This document shows positions 26,942 through 36,781 of a DNA stretch of 64,000 nt, one piece after another. Below the pieces are notes generated by a model. It was not told the DNA's origin. It did no database searches and saw only the letters and a program-made list of their open reading frames with translations. Origin of the DNA: Companilactobacillus ginsenosidimutans (GTDB lineage: Bacteria > Bacillota > Bacilli > Lactobacillales > Lactobacillaceae). Numbering within the stretch: position 1 is the stretch's first letter; each line of letters begins with the position of its first letter. The position numbers and the translations under genes are program-made. The stretch lies in the NCBI RefSeq assembly GCF_001050475.1, contig NZ_CP012034.1, positions 434,001 through 498,000 of the forward strand, in the 5' to 3' direction.

Positions 26942-27406
26942 ATGAGCAAACACGTATTTAAAGAGCTAAAGTTCTATTTTAGAAATGAAGATACATGGAC
27001 AGTAAACCATGGTGAAATGAGTGATGTCTGGATCTCACGTGTTACAACTAGTTTTGGTCGTATCAGTGGTGGACGTATGCAAGAAATTCACCCATGTAAG
27101 AGTTTTAGAATTGAGATTCTTCCTGAAGCTGACTATATTAAAGATACAGATGTATCAACAGCTGCAATGGCTGATGGTATGTTTAACCGTTTAATGAAAT
27201 ATCAAGATATTGAAAAATTTGATATTATTTTCGGCGAAGATGAAGATAAAGAACCAATGCAAATTTATTTACCATTTAAACAAAAGGATGCTGCTGGATT
27301 GGATAATGCCTATCAATCATCAGCTATTTCAAAGAAAAATGGTAAGTTGTATCTAACTGTAAATAAAGATTCAACTGTTTATGATATCTATAAAGATGAA
27401 CTTTAA
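26942..27406 (+). CDS. Conserved hypothetical protein
   Basis: A 154-aa soluble acidic protein I cannot assign to a family. It has no membrane segment or signal. Aromatic and glycine-rich beta-strand patterns (FYFRNEDTWTVNHGEMSDVWI, VTTSFGRISGGRMQEIHP) suggest a small beta-rich fold. It has its own promoter and terminator, and AAAGGGTGG lies before the ATG, so it is a separate single-gene transcript between cca and the ABC-F gene. Confidence 0.7.
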   Translation: MSKHVFKELKFYFRNEDTWTVNHGEMSDVWISRVTTSFGRISGGRMQEIHPCKSFRIEILPEADYIKDTDVSTAAMADGMFNRLMKYQDIEKFDIIFGEDEDKEPMQIYLPFKQKDAAGLDNAYQSSAISKKNGKLYLTVNKDSTVYDIYKDEL

Positions 27407-27416
27407 TCTTTAAATT

Positions 27417-27444
27417 AAGTCTCTTCGTAAGAAGAGGCTTTTTT
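27417..27444 (+). terminator. Terminator after the hypothetical gene
   Basis: AAGTCTCTTC-GTAA-GAAGAGGCTT with one wobble, followed by a T-run. Confidence 0.88.
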
Positions 27445-27500
27445 CTTTGCCTGATTTCGACTAAAATATTAAGTAACTTTGGAAATACGTGGTGAATTAT

Positions 27501-29399
27501 TTGAAAACATTAAATGTATCGAATGCATCAAAGAATTTCGGTGAAAGAACACTTTTTAAAAACGTTACTTTTACCATTAATGAAAATGATCGAATTGGAC
27601 TACTGGGTTTAAATGGTGTTGGTAAAACAACTTTACTTGATGGAATGGTTAATCAAGAGGATTTGAATACCATCGATATCGAGAAGCCAAAGGATTACAA
27701 GATCAATTATTTGAAGCAGCAGCCAGAACTTGATGAAAATCTATCCGTTACCGATGCTGTATTTGCGGGCGAAAGTGCGCAATTCAAATTGATCCGAAAA
27801 TACGAAGCATCATTGAATGAGTTCAATACTCATTCTGATGATAAAAAGATTCAGTCACGTTTTTTTGATTTACAGGAAAAAATGAATGCTGCTGATGCTT
27901 GGCAAATGGAATCTGATGTCAAATCAATTCTGAACAAATTAGGAATTACTGAATTAGATAAGAAAGTTGCCGACTTATCCGGTGGACAACAAAGACGTGT
28001 TGCATTAGCACAAACGTTGATTTCTGATGCTGATCTCTTAATTTTGGATGAGCCAACCAACCATTTGGATTATCAAGCAATTGACTGGCTTGAGGGCTAT
28101 TTGAACAAGTTCAAGGGTTCTGTAATGTTTGTTACCCATGATCGTTATTTTTTGAATAAGGTTGCTAATCGTATATTTGAATTAGAACATCAAAATGTAA
28201 CTGAATATGATGGTAATTACGAAAAATATCTTTCTCAAAAGGCAGCAAATGAAGCAACCATGGCTGCGGTCCAACATCATAAGACCCAGATGTATAAAAA
28301 AGAACTTGATTGGATGCGTGCTGGCGTTAAAGCCCGTGGTACTAAACAACAAGCAAGAATTGACCGTTTCAATGATTTGAAAGACGATCTTTCTGATAAG
28401 CGAGAAGAGCAAGGTGAAATGTCAATTGATATTGCTCAACAACGATTGGGAAATGATGTGTTCAAAATTGATAATGCCAATTTAAAATTTGATGATAAAG
28501 ATATTATTGATGATTTTAGTTATCTTGTTAGTCGCGGGGATCGAATTGGAATAACTGGTTCAAATGGATCAGGTAAAACAACCTTTTTAAATGCAATTGC
28601 TGGAGAAGTTCCACTTGATTCAGGTACTATTAAGACTGGTCAAACTGTTAAACTTGGTTATTATACACAGTACACTCAGAATATGGATTCTGATAAACGT
28701 GTCATTCGTTATCTAGAAGGCATTGGACAAAATGTACACAATAATGATGGAGAGAAAATGTCAGCCTCACAATTGCTGGATACCTTCAAGTTTGATCACC
28801 AAATGCAAGGTGCCTTTATCAGAGAATTATCTGGTGGGGAAAAAAGACGATTGTACTTATTGGCAATATTAATTACGCAGCCTAATGTGTTGCTTCTTGA
28901 TGAGCCAACTAACAATTTGGATATTGAAACATTAACAATTTTAGAAAATTATCTTGAGGACTTTAAAGGAACAGTTTTGGCAGTTTCTCATGATAGATAT
29001 TTCCTTGATAAAGTTGCTGGCAAGTTATTAATATTCCAAGGTAATGGGAAAATTGTTGAGAGTTATGATTCATATTCTGGCTATCTTGAAGAAATGAATA
29101 AAAAAGAGCAAGAAAGACATCAACAAACAAAGGAACGCAAATCAGAGAATGCTGCTGAAGCTAAATCTGAAAATAGTTCCGAAAAAACTAAACTTACTTA
29201 TGCGGAACAAATGGAATTAAAAAAATTAGAGCCTCAAATTGAGAAGCTTGATGATGAAATTTCCAAATTAGAAGCACAAGTAAATGATGACAGCAACGAT
29301 TATACGAAGCTAATGGATTTCCAAAAGCAACTTGACGAAGCTAACAAAAAAGGTGACGAGTTGATGGAACGCTGGGAATATTTAAGCCAATTCGTTTAG
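27501..29399 (+). CDS. ABC-F family ATPase (Uup-like)
   Basis: About 632 aa with two ABC ATPase domains and no membrane part, the ABC-F plan of ribosome-associated ATPases. Walker A motifs are GLNGVGKTT and GSNGSGKTT, signatures [13 protein letters not shown] and [13 protein letters not shown], Walker [13 protein letters not shown] and [12 protein letters not shown]. The inter-domain linker is short, and a C-terminal coiled coil follows ([20 protein letters not shown] to the end), the Uup feature. TTG at 27501 is the likely start, with GGTGA 5 bp upstream; a GTG at 27489 has no site. It is followed 8 bp later by thyA. Confidence 0.88.
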   Translation: MKTLNVSNASKNFGERTLFKNVTFTINENDRIGLLGLNGVGKTTLLDGMVNQEDLNTIDIEKPKDYKINYLKQQPELDENLSVTDAVFAGESAQFKLIRKYEASLNEFNTHSDDKKIQSRFFDLQEKMNAADAWQMESDVKSILNKLGITELDKKVADLSGGQQRRVALAQTLISDADLLILDEPTNHLDYQAIDWLEGYLNKFKGSVMFVTHDRYFLNKVANRIFELEHQNVTEYDGNYEKYLSQKAANEATMAAVQHHKTQMYKKELDWMRAGVKARGTKQQARIDRFNDLKDDLSDKREEQGEMSIDIAQQRLGNDVFKIDNANLKFDDKDIIDDFSYLVSRGDRIGITGSNGSGKTTFLNAIAGEVPLDSGTIKTGQTVKLGYYTQYTQNMDSDKRVIRYLEGIGQNVHNNDGEKMSASQLLDTFKFDHQMQGAFIRELSGGEKRRLYLLAILITQPNVLLLDEPTNNLDIETLTILENYLEDFKGTVLAVSHDRYFLDKVAGKLLIFQGNGKIVESYDSYSGYLEEMNKKEQERHQQTKERKSENAAEAKSENSSEKTKLTYAEQMELKKLEPQIEKLDDEISKLEAQVNDDSNDYTKLMDFQKQLDEANKKGDELMERWEYLSQFV

Positions 29400-29407
29400 G
29401 AGAAAAA

Positions 29408-30358
29408 ATGAATAACGAACAACAATATTTAGATTTATTAAAATATGTTTTAGATAATGGTCATAAAAAGGACGATCGTACTGGAACGGGAACAATTAGT
29501 GTATTTGGCTATCAGGCAAGATTTAACCTTGCTAAGTCCTTTCCACTATTAACAACCAAAAAAGTTCCGTTTGGGCTCATTAAAAGTGAATTATTGTGGT
29601 TCTTGCATGGTGACACCAACATCCGTTTCTTGTTACAACATAAAAATCATATTTGGGATGAGTGGGCATTCAAAAAGTATATTGAAAGCAGCGACTATTC
29701 AGGCCCAGATATGACAGATTTTGGTCGTCGAAGTCTTGTAGATGAAGAGTTTAATAAGCAATATAAAGAAGAAAAATCGAAGTTTGACGATTTGATTTTG
29801 ACTGATGATAAATTTTCAAAGCAATATGGTGACCTAGGGTTTGTTTATGGAGCACAATGGAGACACTGGCAGACCCGTGAAGGTGGATTTATCGATCAAA
29901 TCAAAAACGTGATCGATCAAATCAAAAATACACCTGATTCAAGACGAATGATTGTTAGTGCCTGGAATCCTGAAGATGTACCAACAATGGCGCTACCTCC
30001 TTGTCATACAATGTTTCAATTTTACGTAAATGATGGCAAATTATCATGTCAGCTTTACCAAAGAAGTGCTGATTTGTTTTTAGGCGTTCCGTTTAATATT
30101 GCTAGTTACGCATTATTGACACATTTAATTGCTAGAGAAACTGGACTAGAAGTCGGTGAATTTGTTCATACATTTGGAGATGCACATATTTACTTAAACC
30201 ATTTGGATCAAGTAAAAGAACAATTATCAAGAATCCCAAATGAAGGTCCACAGCTGAAAATAAATACAGATAAAAGCATTTTTGACCTAGACGTTAAAGA
30301 TATAACTCTAGAAGGATATGATCCAAAACCCGCCATTAAGGCTCCTGTGGCAGTTTAA
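29408..30358 (+). CDS. thyA: Thymidylate synthase
   Basis: A 316-aa ThyA converting dUMP to dTMP with methylene-tetrahydrofolate. Landmarks are [59 protein letters not shown], the nucleophile in [13 protein letters not shown], and [20 protein letters not shown]. It contains the about 50-residue insertion seen in the long Lactobacillus-type enzyme (around residues 90-140). GGAG precedes the ATG. dfrA follows, pairing dTMP synthesis with folate regeneration. Confidence 0.98.
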   Translation: MNNEQQYLDLLKYVLDNGHKKDDRTGTGTISVFGYQARFNLAKSFPLLTTKKVPFGLIKSELLWFLHGDTNIRFLLQHKNHIWDEWAFKKYIESSDYSGPDMTDFGRRSLVDEEFNKQYKEEKSKFDDLILTDDKFSKQYGDLGFVYGAQWRHWQTREGGFIDQIKNVIDQIKNTPDSRRMIVSAWNPEDVPTMALPPCHTMFQFYVNDGKLSCQLYQRSADLFLGVPFNIASYALLTHLIARETGLEVGEFVHTFGDAHIYLNHLDQVKEQLSRIPNEGPQLKINTDKSIFDLDVKDITLEGYDPKPAIKAPVAV

Positions 30359-30377
30359 AATAAATGAGGTAATTTAG

Positions 30378-30875
30378 ATGATTGGATTTGTTTGGGCGGA
30401 AGATGATTTAGGAAATATTGGTATAAATGGTCACTTACCATGGAAACTTCCCAACGATATGAAACGATTTAAAGACGTCACCACTGGAAATACTATTGTT
30501 ATGGGAAGAAAAACCTATGAGAGTTTTCCAAATGGTCCTTTGCCAAATCGTAAGAATATTGTTATATCACGTGATTCAAGCTACCGAGTTCAAAAGCCTG
30601 CATTATTGGTGAATACTAAACAACAGTTGCTTGATATGATTACACCTGATGAACAAGTTATGATAATTGGCGGTAAAACTATTTTTGAAATGTTCAAAGA
30701 TAATGTTGATACTTTGTTTGTCACCAAAATTCATCATAGCTTTGACGGTGACACCAAAATGATTGAGATAAACTATAATGAATTTAAATTAATCGAAAAA
30801 AAAGAAGGCATTATGGACGATAAGAATATCTATCCATATACCTTCGAAACTTTCAAACGTTTAACCAACGTATAA
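30378..30875 (+). CDS. dfrA: Dihydrofolate reductase
   Basis: A 165-aa enzyme that regenerates tetrahydrofolate used by ThyA. It shows GFVWAEDDLGNIGINGHLPW, LPNDMKRFKDVTTGNTIVMGRKTYES, NIVISRD and VMIIGGKTIFEMF. TGAGGT is upstream of the ATG. The last 15 bp overlap the 3' end of the convergent hemolysin III-like gene. Confidence 0.97.
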   Translation: MIGFVWAEDDLGNIGINGHLPWKLPNDMKRFKDVTTGNTIVMGRKTYESFPNGPLPNRKNIVISRDSSYRVQKPALLVNTKQQLLDMITPDEQVMIIGGKTIFEMFKDNVDTLFVTKIHHSFDGDTKMIEINYNEFKLIEKKEGIMDDKNIYPYTFETFKRLTNV

Positions 30876-31550
30876 ATATACTGAGAAAAACATGAGTGCT
30901 GTTCCTAACATGACAAAGATATGCCATATTACGTGAACAAATCGCATGTTTTTTACTAAGTAGACACATGCTCCAAGAGTAAAAGCAATACCACCAAAGA
31001 TAAGCAGCCAAGTTCCGACTGCGCCAATGGCGTGAAATAAAGGCTTCATTGCAATAATGATTGCCCAACCCATTAAGACATAAAGCAATGTTTCAAAATA
31101 TTTGAAACGACCCACATTGAAGATTTTATAAAGAATTCCACCAATTGCTAACGCCCAGATGATTGATAATAATGTAATCGCAAATGGTGTGCTTTTGAGT
31201 GCGACTAGGCAATATGGTGTATAAGTTCCAGCAATCATTAAGAAAATGGAACTATGATCAAATATTTGGAAAACGCCTTTTGCTTTTGTAAAATATAAGC
31301 TATGAAATAAGGTTGAACTTAAATATAAGAAAAACAATGTAAATGCATAAATGGAGAATGCTGTAATTGTTAAGGGGTCACCAGTTTTAGCACCCTTAAT
31401 TAATAGAAATACTGCAGCGAATACTGCCAGGATTATTCCAATACCATGAGTAACGGCGCTGAATATTTCATTCAGTATTAAATACGTCCGCGAAAACTTT
31501 GTGGTTTGCGAATTTTTTGTTACTTCATTTTTGCTCAAAATGTAAACCAA
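30861..31550 (-). CDS. trhA: Hemolysin III / TrhA-type membrane protein
   Basis: A 229-aa protein with seven predicted helices of the hemolysin III (PAQR-like) family. It carries the conserved NEIFSAVTHGIGIILA, SSTLFHSL, IFDHSSIFLMIAGTYTPYCL and HAIGAVGTW-like segments with the metal-binding histidines. In Bacillus and E. coli related proteins affect membrane fatty-acid and energy homeostasis; a haemolytic role is not implied. The start is uncertain: the frame begins at a TTG (31550) with no good ribosome binding site. It converges on dfrA with a 15-bp overlap and no hairpin between. Confidence 0.85.
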   Translation of the reverse strand: MVYILSKNEVTKNSQTTKFSRTYLILNEIFSAVTHGIGIILAVFAAVFLLIKGAKTGDPLTITAFSIYAFTLFFLYLSSTLFHSLYFTKAKGVFQIFDHSSIFLMIAGTYTPYCLVALKSTPFAITLLSIIWALAIGGILYKIFNVGRFKYFETLLYVLMGWAIIIAMKPLFHAIGAVGTWLLIFGGIAFTLGACVYLVKNMRFVHVIWHIFVMLGTALMFFSVYLYVG

Positions 31551-31591
31551 CTTTCAAATTGTTTAAGTACAGTATAATACTTATCGTAAAG

Positions 31592-31621
31592 TTAATACAT
31601 TATTACTAAATCTGGTATAAT
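31592..31621 (+). promoter_or_regulatory. degV-family gene promoter
   Basis: A -10 TATAAT (31616-31621) with a weak -35 TTAATA (31592-31597) and an 18-bp spacer. The gene starts 43 bp further on. Confidence 0.5.
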
Positions 31622-31663
31622 TTAAACAATTAGATTAAGGAAACCCTATGAAAGAGGGAGAAT

Positions 31664-32506
31664 ATGAGCAAGGTTAAAATTATCACTGATTCTTCAGTTC
31701 AGTTAACTGAAGAGGAAATTAAAGAAAACAATATTGGTATTGTTCCTTTGACTATCGAGATCGATGGTAATACATACACTGATGGTGTTGATATTTCAAG
31801 AGAAGAATTCGTTAAGAAGATGGACAGTTCCAAAGAATTACCTAAGACTTCCCAACCATCAATTGGTACGTTTATGGAAGTTGTTGATGCTGTTCCTGAT
31901 GACTACACAGATATTTTGTCATTAAACATGACTGAGGCAATTAGTGGGACGATAAATGCTGCACGCCAAATTAGTGACATGACTGATAGAAATTTTGAAG
32001 CAATTGATACCGAATATACTGATCGTGCATTAGCATTTCAAGTGCTTGAAGCAGCTAAGTTAGCAAAAGAGGGCAAATCAGTTGACGAAATTAAGTCAGC
32101 AATTAATAATATTCGTGATCACACCTATTTGTATATGGGAGTGACGAGTATTGAAAATATTTTGCGTGGCGGTCGCTTGAGTCGATTTGCCGGAACATTA
32201 TCAACACTTCTGAATTTAAATTTAGTTTTGGTTTTGAAAAACAACAGTTTAGACGTAGTAAAACGTGGCCGTGGTCGTAAAACAATCGAAAAATATATGA
32301 AGAACGTTATGGCTGAGGTTAAAGAATTAAAAAACATTAAAGCAATTGGCATCTCGTATGTTGATAATATGGATTATGTTAATGAATTGAAGGCTCAACT
32401 TGAAGAAATTGTACCTGATGTTCCACTACTCATTAGAGTGACAAGTCCGGTTATTGCTACTCACGCTGGTTCGGGTGCATTTGCCATTGAATTTTATACC
32501 GCATAA
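31664..32506 (+). CDS. DegV family fatty-acid-binding protein
   Basis: A 280-aa DegV protein. This family binds fatty acids, and its FakB members present them to the kinase FakA for incorporation into phospholipids. Visible are KIITDSSVQLTEEEI, PLTIEIDGNTYTDGVDIS, the loop KTSQPSIGTF with the conserved serine, MTEAISGTINAARQ and the C-terminal THAGSGAFAIEFY. GAGGGAG precedes the ATG. It is a single gene with a terminator. Confidence 0.92.
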   Translation: MSKVKIITDSSVQLTEEEIKENNIGIVPLTIEIDGNTYTDGVDISREEFVKKMDSSKELPKTSQPSIGTFMEVVDAVPDDYTDILSLNMTEAISGTINAARQISDMTDRNFEAIDTEYTDRALAFQVLEAAKLAKEGKSVDEIKSAINNIRDHTYLYMGVTSIENILRGGRLSRFAGTLSTLLNLNLVLVLKNNSLDVVKRGRGRKTIEKYMKNVMAEVKELKNIKAIGISYVDNMDYVNELKAQLEEIVPDVPLLIRVTSPVIATHAGSGAFAIEFYTA

Positions 32507-32533
32507 AGCTGATGTTTAACATCAGCTTTTTTT
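32506..32533 (+). terminator. Terminator after degV
   Basis: AAGCTGATG-TTTAA-CATCAGCTT followed by T. Confidence 0.9.
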
Positions 32534-32549
32534 GAAAGTTGGATTAATT

Positions 32550-33422
32550 ATGAAGAAGAAAACAGTTTGGATCATTTCAACGATAGTTATTTTATTGTTG
32601 GTAGTTGCCGGGGGAGGTTACTATTTTGTAAAAACCCACAGTGAATCTGTCCAAACCACCCAAGAAAAAGACACTACCACAAAAAAAGTTAAGAAAATCA
32701 GCATTAAAAAGAAAGTTGTACCCAAGAAAAAAGATATTAGCATCGTCGCCATTGGTGATTCATTAACGGAAGGTATTGGCGATTCCAAGTCAGTTGGTGG
32801 AGGTTATGTTACTCGACTAAAAAAAGAAGTTGGTTCAAAATATAAAGTTAAGGCAACCTCAGCAAATTTTGGTGTTTCTGGAAATACAAGTAGCCAAATT
32901 ATTGACCGAATATCTTTTGATCAAAAAATCCATAAAGCCTTGCCCGATGCAGACATTATTACCGTTACCGTCGGTGGAAATGATTTTATGCATCTGCTAA
33001 AGAAAAAAGGCATGGATTTAACAGGAAAAGATATTGCTACAGAACAACAAGCTTTTGATCAAAGACTCGGAGTCTTATTAGCAGATATCAGACATTATAA
33101 TGCTTCAGCACCAATTTATTTAATTGGAATATATAATCCCTTTAGTATTTATTTATCTAATGTCAAAGATGCTCAAACTGCCTTTGTCAATTGGGGGAAG
33201 GGCTCTGCTCAAGTTGCCAGTTCCGTCAATGATACTTACTATGTTGACATTAATAACCTATATCAAACTAATTATGCAGATAAAAAGGCACAAAAGACGG
33301 GTATCAATCCCTACCTATCAAATGATGACCATTTTCACCCAAATGCAAAGGGTTATGATATGATGACTGCTAAAGTTTTTGATGAGATACAAAATACCAA
33401 GAAAGAATGGTTATATAAGTAA
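32550..33422 (+). CDS. Membrane-anchored SGNH/GDSL hydrolase (YpmR-like)
   Basis: A 290-aa extracellular hydrolase. The N-terminal helix (TVWIISTIVILLLVVAGGGYYF) acts as anchor or signal, then comes a Lys-rich linker. The SGNH blocks are GDSLTEGIG (catalytic Ser), SANFGVSGNTS (Gly), VTVGGNDF (Asn) and DDHFHPNAKGYD (Asp/His pair). The substrate, a lipid or acyl ester, is unknown. It matches ypmR, which also precedes ypmS in Bacillus. The ATG at 32550 is chosen over the upstream frame start, which lies in the terminator. Confidence 0.85.
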   Translation: MKKKTVWIISTIVILLLVVAGGGYYFVKTHSESVQTTQEKDTTTKKVKKISIKKKVVPKKKDISIVAIGDSLTEGIGDSKSVGGGYVTRLKKEVGSKYKVKATSANFGVSGNTSSQIIDRISFDQKIHKALPDADIITVTVGGNDFMHLLKKKGMDLTGKDIATEQQAFDQRLGVLLADIRHYNASAPIYLIGIYNPFSIYLSNVKDAQTAFVNWGKGSAQVASSVNDTYYVDINNLYQTNYADKKAQKTGINPYLSNDDHFHPNAKGYDMMTAKVFDEIQNTKKEWLYK

Positions 33423-33425
33423 TAT

Positions 33426-34028
33426 ATGAAAAAGAAAAATTATTGGATGTACGCTTTTATTGTTTTATTTGCATTAATTATTGTTTTTACTGGTTTTATC
33501 GGTGCCAAAATATTCTCTGCACCAAATGAGACTTATAAAGTCACTTCTAAAATTGAGGATAAAGATCAAAAGGTATTCACTGTTAACATGAATAAGAAGC
33601 AGGCAAATGAAATGTCTGCCTACTATTTGGAACACACCTTAAATAATGGTAAAGCTGAATATCAATTTAATTTGAAAAAGGACGCGGTTTTGTCTGGTCA
33701 AATTGGATTTTTAGGATCAAAGATTCATTTTGATCTGGAAATGGAACCTTATGCAAAAACCAATGGGGATGTACTTTTAAAAGCAAAAAAAATTAAAGTT
33801 GGAGCTTTATCGCTACCAATCAAATTTGTAATGAACTATGCTAAAAATAGTTTTAAAATTCCTACTTGGGTTGACGTAAACAGTAAGGATAAAACAATCC
33901 TCTTGAAGTTTACAAAGTTTACAACCAAAGAAGGATATAGTATCAGAGCTAGACAATTAGATTTGAAGCACGATAAATTAGTTTTTGATGTCATGAACAA
34001 GAAAATGACGGATAATGAAGATAAATAG
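33426..34028 (+). CDS. YpmS family membrane-anchored protein (DUF2140)
   Basis: A 200-aa protein with an N-terminal membrane helix (YWMYAFIVLFALIIVFTGFIGAKIF) and an extracellular beta-rich domain. The pattern TVNMNKKQANEMSAYYLEH to DLEMEPYAKTNGDVLLKAKKI fits DUF2140/YpmS. Function unknown. It lies 3 bp after the SGNH hydrolase, so the two probably work together at the cell surface. Confidence 0.82.
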   Translation: MKKKNYWMYAFIVLFALIIVFTGFIGAKIFSAPNETYKVTSKIEDKDQKVFTVNMNKKQANEMSAYYLEHTLNNGKAEYQFNLKKDAVLSGQIGFLGSKIHFDLEMEPYAKTNGDVLLKAKKIKVGALSLPIKFVMNYAKNSFKIPTWVDVNSKDKTILLKFTKFTTKEGYSIRARQLDLKHDKLVFDVMNKKMTDNEDK

Positions 34029-34037
34029 AGGTACGAA

Positions 34038-34262
34038 ATGAGAAGGAGCTTTTACCAATTTCTGATGACACTTCGAAATCCTGAAAGTGTAGAACCCGAG
34101 GCAGAGTTTGCTAATAACGCCTTTCGTGATCAATCATTTCCAAAGCAAGAAGAGGATTACGAAAAATTATCAGAATACTTAGAATTAAATGCTGGATACT
34201 TGCCAGCGATGACAATTTTTGACGAAGCGTATGCTAAATATAAAGACACAGACAGAAAATAG
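34038..34262 (+). CDS. YozE family protein (UPF0346)
   Basis: A 74-aa protein of the YozE SAM-like family: [20 protein letters not shown], a hydrophilic middle, and ASRYLE-like [22 protein letters not shown]. The fold is a small helical bundle of unknown function. It lies 9 bp after ypmS and directly before rbgA. Confidence 0.9.
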   Translation: MRRSFYQFLMTLRNPESVEPEAEFANNAFRDQSFPKQEEDYEKLSEYLELNAGYLPAMTIFDEAYAKYKDTDRK

Positions 34263-34271
34263 GTGATAAGT

Positions 34272-35123
34272 ATGGTCCTACAATGGTATCCCGGTCATAT
34301 GAACAAGGCCAAAAACCAAGTTCAAGAACGTTTGAAAGTAGTCGACATCGTGCTAGAAATCGTCGATGCAAGGCTACCATATTCATCAAGAAATCCAATT
34401 TTGGAACAAATTATTAATCAGAAAAAACATATTATTATTTTGAATAAAGCTGATTTGGCTGATCCTAAGCTGACCAATGATTGGATCTTGAACTATAAGC
34501 AAGAAGGTACCGCATCAATTGAATCCGATGCCAAACATAATAAATTGGCAAAGTTGAATTCACTAATCAGATCTGAGCTTGCTGATAAAATTGATAAATA
34601 TGAACGTAATGGCGTGAAAAATTATCAAATTAAAGCAATGTGTGTTGGAATTCCTAATGTCGGTAAATCAACAATTTTAAATAAAATGGTTGGTAAGAAT
34701 GTTGCTGTTACTGGTAACAAACCAGGAGTTACTAAAAATCAAAATTGGTTAAAGACTAACTATGGTATTGATTTACTCGATACTCCCGGTATTTTATGGC
34801 CAAAAATCACTGATCCCAAGGTAGGAATGAAATTAGCATTGTCAGGTGCAATCAAAGATAAAATTTATCCGCCAGATGATGTGGCAATTTTTGCATTGAA
34901 CTTTTTACAGACGAATTATTTGGACAGAATTATGTCTGTCTATGATCTGGATAAGTCGGATGTAAATAATCATACAACTGCAGAATTGTTGATGAATTTG
35001 ACTAAAAAATTTGGATATAAAGAAGACTATGATCGCGCTGCACGACGCGTAATCATGGATGTACGTAATTTGAAATTTGGAAGAATTACCTTTGATATTC
35101 CTGGAGAGTTTTATGAAGAATAG
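34272..35123 (+). CDS. rbgA: Ribosome biogenesis GTPase RbgA (YlqF)
   Basis: A 283-aa circularly permuted GTPase for late 50S assembly. It begins VLQWYPGHMNKAKNQVQE. The motif order is G4 (LNKADLAD near 62), then G1 ([14 protein letters not shown] near 128), then G3 (DTPGILWP near 173), which is diagnostic. The ATG at 34272 has AGGTGAT upstream; the GTG at 34263 overlaps that site. rnhB overlaps its last 11 bp. Confidence 0.96.
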   Translation: MVLQWYPGHMNKAKNQVQERLKVVDIVLEIVDARLPYSSRNPILEQIINQKKHIIILNKADLADPKLTNDWILNYKQEGTASIESDAKHNKLAKLNSLIRSELADKIDKYERNGVKNYQIKAMCVGIPNVGKSTILNKMVGKNVAVTGNKPGVTKNQNWLKTNYGIDLLDTPGILWPKITDPKVGMKLALSGAIKDKIYPPDDVAIFALNFLQTNYLDRIMSVYDLDKSDVNNHTTAELLMNLTKKFGYKEDYDRAARRVIMDVRNLKFGRITFDIPGEFYEE

Positions 35124-35883
35124 TTTGACTGTTAATGATGTCAAAGATATTTTGAGATCTCATCCCTCAGAATCAGAGTTGGAATCTTTGAAAAGCGATT
35201 CGAGAAAAGGTGTCCAAAAGTTACTTGGACAATATTACAAAGCTAAAGAAAAACAAGCCTTGTTGCTTGAAAAATTTGAACTTAAGGAACGTCTTGAATT
35301 GCCTTTCTGGGATCGCAATTTATTTGTTGCAGGTGTCGACGAGGTCGGACGTGGACCATTAGCAGGTCCAGTTGTCACAGCAGCTGTGGTTTTGCCCCAT
35401 GATAATACGTTGTATGAGGTGGATGATTCAAAAAAACTCAGCAGTCAAAAACGCAGTGAATTGTATCGCCAAATTTGTTCTCAAGCTATTGATATCAGTG
35501 TTGCTGTTGGATCTCCACACCTAATTGATAAAGAAAATATTTATCATGCAACTGAATTAGTAATGGGCGATGCAATTAATAATTTGTACCTGAAACCAGA
35601 TCATATTTTAGTTGATGCAATGACTATACCAGTTGATATTCCTCAAACTAAATTGATTAAAGGTGATTCAAAATCTTTGTCAATTGGGGCAGCTAGTATT
35701 GTTGCTAAAGTTGCCAGAGATAGGTTGATGATGGAGTATGATCGGTTATATCCAGAATTTGGGTTTGCACATAATGATGGATATGGTACGAAGGAACACT
35801 TACAAGCATTAGAAAAATTTGGAAAAACACCGATTCATCGTGAAAGCTTTTCACCAGTGAAAGATATTTTAAAGTCATATTAA
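35113..35883 (+). CDS. rnhB: Ribonuclease HII
   Basis: A 256-aa enzyme that removes ribonucleotides and RNA-DNA hybrids from the genome. An N-terminal helical region (SLTVNDVKDILRS) is followed by the catalytic core VAGVDEVGRGPLAGPVVTAAVVLP with D and E, DDSKKLSSQKR, LVDAMTIP and KGDSKSLSIGAASIVAKVARDR. The ATG at 35113 gives the Bacillus-like N-terminus and overlaps the rbgA end; the frame from 35077 is too early. Confidence 0.96.
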   Translation: MKNSLTVNDVKDILRSHPSESELESLKSDSRKGVQKLLGQYYKAKEKQALLLEKFELKERLELPFWDRNLFVAGVDEVGRGPLAGPVVTAAVVLPHDNTLYEVDDSKKLSSQKRSELYRQICSQAIDISVAVGSPHLIDKENIYHATELVMGDAINNLYLKPDHILVDAMTIPVDIPQTKLIKGDSKSLSIGAASIVAKVARDRLMMEYDRLYPEFGFAHNDGYGTKEHLQALEKFGKTPIHRESFSPVKDILKSY

Positions 35884-35884
35884 C

Positions 35885-35922
35885 TACCACTTGCGTAATT
35901 TATTTTACGAGGTGGTTTTTTT
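35885..35922 (+). terminator. rnhB terminator whose 3' arm is the dprA ribosome binding site
   Basis: ACCACTT-(bulged G)-CGTAA (35886-35898) pairs with TTACGAGGTGGT (35905-35916), followed by seven T that run straight into the dprA ATG at 35923. The only ribosome binding site for dprA, GAGGTGG (35909-35915), lies inside the stem. Folding would both end transcription and hide that site. Confidence 0.8.
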
Positions 35923-36741
35923 ATGGGAAAAATGCATGACTTTTTGATTCGTTGTCGGATGACACAGATGGTTTCAAATAAACACTTATTACATATTATT
36001 AAGCTTTCTTTTTCGAGCCCAAATATAGAATCTGCAGGACTAGCATATTTGCATCGAGAGCTGGAACCAGAGAAATTTAACCAGTTTCTTCTATTATTAA
36101 GCAAAGCAGATAGCTCAAACATTTTAGCAATAAATTATTTGGATGATTATTACCCAGAACAATTGCGAAATATTTATAATCCGCCGGCAATTCTGTTTTA
36201 TCGTGGAAATAAAAATTTGCTTTTAACTTCATGTTTGGCTATTGTTGGTTCTAGGAATGCAACTAGTTATAGTCATGGCTGTGTTCAAGGACTAGTTCCA
36301 AAGTTAGTAGACCGATACACAATCGTGAGTGGTTTAGCCAGAGGAGTCGATTCATGGGCTCATATGGCAGCCTTAAATAATTCAGGTAAAACAATTGCTG
36401 TAATTGGTAGCTCATTGGAAATTTCTTATCCTAAAGAAAATCAGCAATTACAGAATACGATTGGCCAACAAGGATTGCTTCTGAGTGAATATCCGCCCGG
36501 GAGTAAAATTAATCGTTGGCATTTTCCACAGAGGAATCGTATAATTGCTGGACTTTGTCAGAAAGTTGTTGTTACTGAGGCTAAGTTACGTAGTGGTGCG
36601 TTAATTACTGCTGAATTAGCACTGGATTCCAATCGTGACGTTTATGCTATTCCTGGTCGAATTGATTCAAGTCCGTCTGCTGGATGTAATAAACTCATAC
36701 AAGAAGGTGCAATTCCGTTAATTAATTTTAATGAAATTTAG
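35923..36741 (+). CDS. dprA: DNA processing protein DprA
   Basis: A 272-aa loader of RecA onto incoming single-stranded DNA during transformation. The Rossmann-like core is clear: LAIVGSRNATSYS, VSGLARGVDSWAHMAALNNSG, TIAVIGSSLEISYPKEN, LLSEYPPG, FPQRNRIIAGL, VTEAKLRSGALITAELAL, and VYAIPGRIDSSPSAGCNKLI. An N-terminal helical domain precedes it. Spacing from the embedded GAGGTGG (7 bp) supports the ATG at 35923. Expression seems limited by the terminator it starts from. Confidence 0.95.
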   Translation: MGKMHDFLIRCRMTQMVSNKHLLHIIKLSFSSPNIESAGLAYLHRELEPEKFNQFLLLLSKADSSNILAINYLDDYYPEQLRNIYNPPAILFYRGNKNLLLTSCLAIVGSRNATSYSHGCVQGLVPKLVDRYTIVSGLARGVDSWAHMAALNNSGKTIAVIGSSLEISYPKENQQLQNTIGQQGLLLSEYPPGSKINRWHFPQRNRIIAGLCQKVVVTEAKLRSGALITAELALDSNRDVYAIPGRIDSSPSAGCNKLIQEGAIPLINFNEI

Positions 36742-36781
36742 CAAACGCTTTCGAAAATATCAAATTAAATGTATTATTTGA

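Noticed and set aside
36741..36754. cre site upstream of topA (AGCAAACGCTTTCG)
   Set aside because: Three departures from the consensus and a position over 25 bp upstream of an otherwise consensus promoter; probably chance.
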